In this document: piece by piece, positions 4,390-7,281 of the stretch
How positions within the stretch are numbered: the first letter of the stretch is position 1
How the letters are laid out: each line of letters starts with the position of its first letter
Assembly (NCBI GenBank): GCA_025465405.1
Contig: JAODNL010000036.1
Span: 1-7,281 of the forward strand
Length of the DNA stretch: 7,281 bases
Reading direction: 5' to 3'
Source: Pseudonocardiales bacterium
GTDB lineage: Bacteria; Actinomycetota; Actinomycetes; Mycobacteriales; Jatrophihabitantaceae
The notes under the pieces: model-generated
Databases searched by the model: none
What the model was told of the DNA's origin: nothing
Seen by the model: only the letters and a program-made list of their open reading frames with translations
Program-made: the position numbers and the translations under genes

Positions 4390-5342
4390 GGCCGCTCACC
4401 GACGCGGATCATGCCCTCCTGCACGACGCTGACCAGGTGACGGCCGTCCTGTGAGAAGAACCGCCCGGTCGCGAGGCCGCGGCTGCCCGAGGCGGACGGG
4501 GACTGCGTCACGTAAAGCACCCACTCGTCGGCGCGAAACGGCCGCTGGAACCACATCGCGTGGTCGAGTGAGGCCATCGAGATGGGGTCGATGCCTGGTG
4601 CCAGGCCGTGCCGCGCCAGCACCGAATCCAGAAGCGTGATGTCCGAGGCAAACGTCAGGACGCACACGTGCAGCAGCGGATCGTCAGGCAGCCGGCCGTT
4701 GGCGCGCATCCACACCCGAGCCGGCCCGTCCCGCGGCCCCTTGGCCTGCTGCTGCCACGGCGGATCTTCGACGTAGCGCAGGTCGATCGGGCGGGGGAAC
4801 ACCCGGAAGAACTCCGCGGCGCCGGGCGAGTCCGCGTAGCGGTCCTCGAGCGTCGGCAACCCGTCCGGTGCCGGCGCGTCGGGCATCGCGGGTTGGTGGT
4901 CGATGCCCGGCTGATCGAGCTGGAAGGACGCGGACAGCGAGAAGATCGGCTTGCCATGCTGCACGGCCACGACGCGCCGCGTCGAGAAGGAGCGGCCGTC
5001 GCGGATCCGGTCGACCTCGTACACGATCGGCACCTCGGGATCGCCCGGCCGGATGAAGTACGAATGCAGGGAGTGGACCGTACGGTCGGTGGCAACCGTG
5101 CGTCCCGCGGCGACGAGCGCCTGGCCCGCGACCTGACCGCCGAAAACCCGCTGCCAGGTCACCTTCGGGCTCACGCCGCGATAGATGTTCTCCTCGATCT
5201 TCTCGAGGTCCAACAGCCGCACGAGGTCGTCGACCATGATCTGGCCAAGATCGGCGTTTCGCGCCGCGCCGTGATAGTCGGTGCCGAGGTCTTCGACCTC
5301 GTTGTCCCTGTGCCGCGCCCTACGGGTCGCGTCAGAGGTCAT
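4386..5342 (-). CDS. tesB: Acyl-CoA thioesterase II (TesB, double hotdog)
   Basis: The enzyme hydrolyses acyl-CoA to free fatty acid and CoA in the cytosol. The 318-aa frame contains two hotdog repeats: the first includes VFGGQVAGQALVAAGRTV (66-83) and SLHSYFIRPGD (91-101), the second ASDITLLD through VVQEGMI. Compared with E. coli TesB, the catalytic Asp204 corresponds to Asp234 and Gln278 to Gln308, while Thr228 is replaced by Ser258 (MASLDHAMWF), a conservative hydroxyl swap. The ATG at 5342 overlaps the pyk stop by 11 bp and has no clear Shine-Dalgarno sequence, suggesting translational coupling. Family similarity only begins near Met36 (start at 5237), which would give 283 aa, close to the usual length. 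The first 35 residues (R/D-rich) are thus either a lineage-specific extension or not translated. The TAG stop overlaps the convergent decarboxylase stop. Confidence 0.93.
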   Translation of the reverse strand: MTSDATRRARHRDNEVEDLGTDYHGAARNADLGQIMVDDLVRLLDLEKIEENIYRGVSPKVTWQRVFGGQVAGQALVAAGRTVATDRTVHSLHSYFIRPGDPEVPIVYEVDRIRDGRSFSTRRVVAVQHGKPIFSLSASFQLDQPGIDHQPAMPDAPAPDGLPTLEDRYADSPGAAEFFRVFPRPIDLRYVEDPPWQQQAKGPRDGPARVWMRANGRLPDDPLLHVCVLTFASDITLLDSVLARHGLAPGIDPISMASLDHAMWFQRPFRADEWVLYVTQSPSASGSRGLATGRFFSQDGRHLVSVVQEGMIRVGERP

Positions 5343-6762
5343 GACGCAGGACGTCGCCGATGTGGTGCACCCGGATCGTGTTGGTCGCGCCGGGCGTTGC
5401 CGGCGGAGTGCCCGCCACGACGATCACCAGATCGTGCGGGTGACACACGCCGCGGTTCAGCAATGCGGAGTCCACTTGCCGGACCATGTCGTCGGTCGTC
5501 TTGACCGTCCAGACCAGGTGCGCCTCGGCACCCCACAGCAGGGCCATCTGCCGCTGGACCTGCTCGACCGGCGTGAAGACCAGGATGCGCTGGCTCGGTT
5601 GCAGGCGGGACAACCGTCGCGCGGTGTCGCCCGTCTGGGTGAACGCCACGAGCGCCACCGCGCCGAGCGCGTCGCCGATGTCCTTGGCTGCCTTGACGAT
5701 TGCGCCGCCGGGTGTGCGCGGATTGTGCTTCAGCCCGGTCACCTGCGTGCCGGACGCCTCGACGGACGTGATGATGCGGCTCATCGTGGCGACCGCCTGC
5801 ACGGGGTACTTGCCCACGCTGGTTTCGCCAGACAGCATCACCGCGTCCGCGCCGTCGATAACGGCGTTCGCCACGTCCGATGCCTCGGCGCGCGTCGGCC
5901 GCGAGTGCGTGATCATCGACTCGAGCATCTGCGTCGCGACGATGACCGGCTTGGCGTTGTCCCGGCAGACCTGGATGGCCTGCTTCTGCACGACCGGGAC
6001 CTGCTCGAGCGGCATCTCCACCCCGAGGTCACCGCGCGCAACCATGACACCGTCGAAGGCAAGCACGATGTCCTGCAACCGCTCGACGGCTTCGGGCTTC
6101 TCGATCTTCGCGATCACCGGACGCCGGATCCCGACCTCGTCCATGATCCGGTGCACAAGTTTCACGTCGTCGGGGCTGCGGACGAACGACAGCGCGATGT
6201 AGTCCGCCCCCAGCCTCAGCGCGAACTCGAGATCCTCGGCATCCTTGTCGGACATGGCCGGAACGCTCACGTTCACGCCGGGCAGCGAGAGTCCCTTGTT
6301 GTTGCTGACCATCCCGCCCTCGGTGACGTCACAGACGACGTCGGTACCGTTCTCGACCTCCACCGCGATCAGCGCGACATTTCCGTCGTCGACGAGCAGC
6401 TTGTCCCCCGGCCGCACGTCGTCGGCGAGCTGCTTGTACGTCGTGGACACGCGATCGTGGGTGCCCTCGCAGTCCTCGACCGTGATCCGCACCCGATCAC
6501 CGGTCGCCCACTCGACCGGCCCGTCGGCGAAGCGCCCCAGGCGGATCTTCGGACCCTGCAGGTCGGCGAGCACCGCGACGTTGCGCCCGGCCGCCGTTGC
6601 CGCCTGACGCACCTCGTGGAAGCGCCGGCCGTGCTCGGCATGCGCGCCGTGACTGAAGTTCAGCCGGGCAACATCCATGCCCGCCTCGACCAGCGCCCGG
6701 CAGCGCTCCGGGCTGTCGGTAGCGGGTCCGAGCGTGCAGACGATCTTCGCGCGACGTATCAC
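5332..6762 (-). CDS. pyk: Pyruvate kinase
   Basis: It catalyses the last glycolytic step, phosphoenolpyruvate plus ADP to pyruvate plus ATP, as a cytosolic tetramer. The 476 aa cover the full family length without a C-terminal extension. Visible motifs are CTLGPATDS (9-17), ARLNFSHG with Arg33/Asn35/Ser37, ADLQGPKIRLG (66-76), catalytic Lys219 with metal ligand Glu221 in IAKIEKPEA, metal ligand Asp245 in VARGDLGVEMP, and ATQMLESMI (276-284) followed by PTRAEASDVANAV (289-301). The positions that mark potassium dependence in the rabbit enzyme (Thr113, Lys114, Glu117, Thr120) are Leu68, Gln69, Lys72 and Leu75 here, the signature of potassium-independent enzymes. The GTG start at 6762 leads straight into IRRAKIVCTLGP and follows a -10 hexamer by 6 bp, with no good Shine-Dalgarno. 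It is first in a pyk-tesB unit and divergent from a methyltransferase gene. Confidence 0.97.
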   Translation of the reverse strand: MIRRAKIVCTLGPATDSPERCRALVEAGMDVARLNFSHGAHAEHGRRFHEVRQAATAAGRNVAVLADLQGPKIRLGRFADGPVEWATGDRVRITVEDCEGTHDRVSTTYKQLADDVRPGDKLLVDDGNVALIAVEVENGTDVVCDVTEGGMVSNNKGLSLPGVNVSVPAMSDKDAEDLEFALRLGADYIALSFVRSPDDVKLVHRIMDEVGIRRPVIAKIEKPEAVERLQDIVLAFDGVMVARGDLGVEMPLEQVPVVQKQAIQVCRDNAKPVIVATQMLESMITHSRPTRAEASDVANAVIDGADAVMLSGETSVGKYPVQAVATMSRIITSVEASGTQVTGLKHNPRTPGGAIVKAAKDIGDALGAVALVAFTQTGDTARRLSRLQPSQRILVFTPVEQVQRQMALLWGAEAHLVWTVKTTDDMVRQVDSALLNRGVCHPHDLVIVVAGTPPATPGATNTIRVHHIGDVLRHDL

Positions 6763-6768
6763 GTCTCA

Positions 6769-6774
6769 AGCCTA
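6769..6774 (-). promoter_or_regulatory. -10 hexamer placing a leaderless start at the pyk GTG
   Basis: TAGGCT on the minus strand ends 6 bp before the GTG at 6762, so the transcript is expected to begin at or next to the start codon. The intervening bases TGAGAC contain only a GAG, too close for ribosome binding. No -35 box is obvious. Confidence 0.5.
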
Positions 6775-6831
6775 GGGGTTACTGGTTGGTCACCGGGTTA
6801 ACGCGGTCTGTCCGACGGCGTCCACCGCCGA

Positions 6832-6837
6832 TACGGT
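6832..6837 (+). promoter_or_regulatory. -10 hexamer placing a leaderless start at the methyltransferase ATG
   Basis: TACGGT is followed by 7 bp and then the ATG at 6845. This is the TAnnnT-N7-start arrangement of actinobacterial leaderless genes. No Shine-Dalgarno sequence is present upstream of the ATG. Confidence 0.5.
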
Positions 6838-6844
6838 GCACGAC

Positions 6845-7281
6845 ATGACGGACACGACCCCGGCAGAACCGCAGTACGCGCTCGTGCTGAGCGAGGCGGA
6901 GCTGCAGCGGTACCGGATGATGGCCGAGGCCGCCCGCGCCGACGAGGCCGACCTCTGGCAGCTGGCCGGCATCCGTCCCAGCGCGCGCGTGGCCGACGTG
7001 GGCACCGGTCCCGGAGCCATGCTGACCGCACTGGCCGGGGCGGTGGGCGACGGCGGTTCGGTGGCCGCGGTCGACGCCGACCCCGACGCGGTGGCCGCGG
7101 CCTCGGCGCTCGTCGGGGCCGCCGGGCTGGGAAACGTCACGGTCCGGGCGGGGCAGGCCGACGCGACCGGCCTCGAGCCCGCGTCCTTCGACGCCGTGAT
7201 GGTGCGCCACGTCCTCGCGCACAACGGCGGGCGCGAGCAGGCGATCGTCGATCACCTCGCTCAGTTGCTCCGGCCGGGCGG
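6845..7281 (+). CDS. Class I SAM-dependent methyltransferase (partial, C-terminal part beyond the right edge)
   Basis: This is a Rossmann-fold methyltransferase of the UbiE/COG2226-like type, with 145 codons visible before the edge. A helical N-terminal segment (SEAELQRYRMMAEAA, 16-30) precedes SAM-binding motif I, ARVADVGTGPGAM (47-59). An acidic residue at the end of strand 2 (Asp77 in AAVDADPDAV) should bind the SAM ribose. Asp106 in GQADATGL fits the adenine-contact position, FDAVMVRHVLAH (115-126) is the motif IV/strand 4 region, and LLRPGG follows at the cut. The start is the ATG at 6845, 7 bp after a -10 hexamer; an in-frame GTG at 6836 overlaps that hexamer and is less likely. It is divergent from pyk across an 82-bp gap. 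The methyl acceptor (small molecule, quinone, lipid) cannot be told from this part. Confidence 0.9.
   Translation, partial: MTDTTPAEPQYALVLSEAELQRYRMMAEAARADEADLWQLAGIRPSARVADVGTGPGAMLTALAGAVGDGGSVAAVDADPDAVAAASALVGAAGLGNVTVRAGQADATGLEPASFDAVMVRHVLAHNGGREQAIVDHLAQLLRPG

Noticed and set aside
5281..6801. 506-codon plus-strand open frame opposite pyk
   Set aside because: It is the antisense shadow of a highly conserved gene in G/C-rich DNA. Its translation is rich in His, Arg and Asp in low-information runs, with no recognisable domain or ribosome-binding site.
6779..7255. Minus-strand open frames opposite the methyltransferase
   Set aside because: The plus strand carries SAM-binding motif I and other methyltransferase motifs in a continuous frame. 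The opposite frames are Arg/Ala-rich shadows.

Overview
The window is a stretch of high-G+C Actinomycetota chromosome. The evidence is the strong G/C bias at third codon positions, GTG starts on five of the seven protein genes, an ANTAR-type response regulator of the PdtaR family, a potassium-independent-type pyruvate kinase and a tRNA without an encoded CCA end. The gene order (pyk, tesB, pdtaR, branched-chain amino acid ABC transporter) resembles an arrangement I recall from actinobacterial core chromosomes: pyk, tesB and pdtaR lie close together in Mycobacterium tuberculosis, and pyk, pdtaR and liv genes in Streptomyces. The genus cannot be fixed from sequence alone.

Layout, left to right. 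Minus strand 1-622: start-proximal part of a LivH-type permease that runs off the left edge. 754-1971: lipoprotein substrate-binding protein of the same transporter, with a stem-loop in the 131-bp gap between them. 2143-2772: PdtaR-like response regulator with a receiver and an RNA-binding ANTAR domain. Plus strand 2862-2935: a tRNA with anticodon CAA (Leu) but only a 5-nt variable loop. Plus strand 2977-4389: PLP-dependent aromatic-L-amino-acid decarboxylase family gene. Minus strand 4386-5342: TesB acyl-CoA thioesterase, whose stop codon shares a CTAG with the decarboxylase stop. Minus strand 5332-6762: pyruvate kinase, overlapping the tesB start by 11 bp. Plus strand 6845-7281: start of a class I SAM-dependent methyltransferase, cut by the right edge. 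No stretch longer than 171 bp lacks a gene.

Functionally, pyk and tesB form a tightly overlapping unit (glycolytic ATP/pyruvate formation and acyl-CoA hydrolysis). pdtaR and the transporter genes lie head-to-tail and could be partly co-transcribed. The decarboxylase is the one gene that looks additional to the conserved neighbourhood. Two modes of translation start appear. The regulator, binding protein and permease have clear Shine-Dalgarno sequences. The decarboxylase, pyk and methyltransferase have none and instead carry a TAnnnT -10-like hexamer 6-7 bp before the start codon, as expected for leaderless mRNAs.

I see no CRISPR array, insertion sequence, integrase, prophage, toxin-antitoxin pair or evident new defence system. 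Most of the window is ordinary chromosome; the points that deserve a second look are the short-variable-loop tRNA-Leu(CAA), the leaderless starts and the small RNA structures around the regulator and transporter genes.
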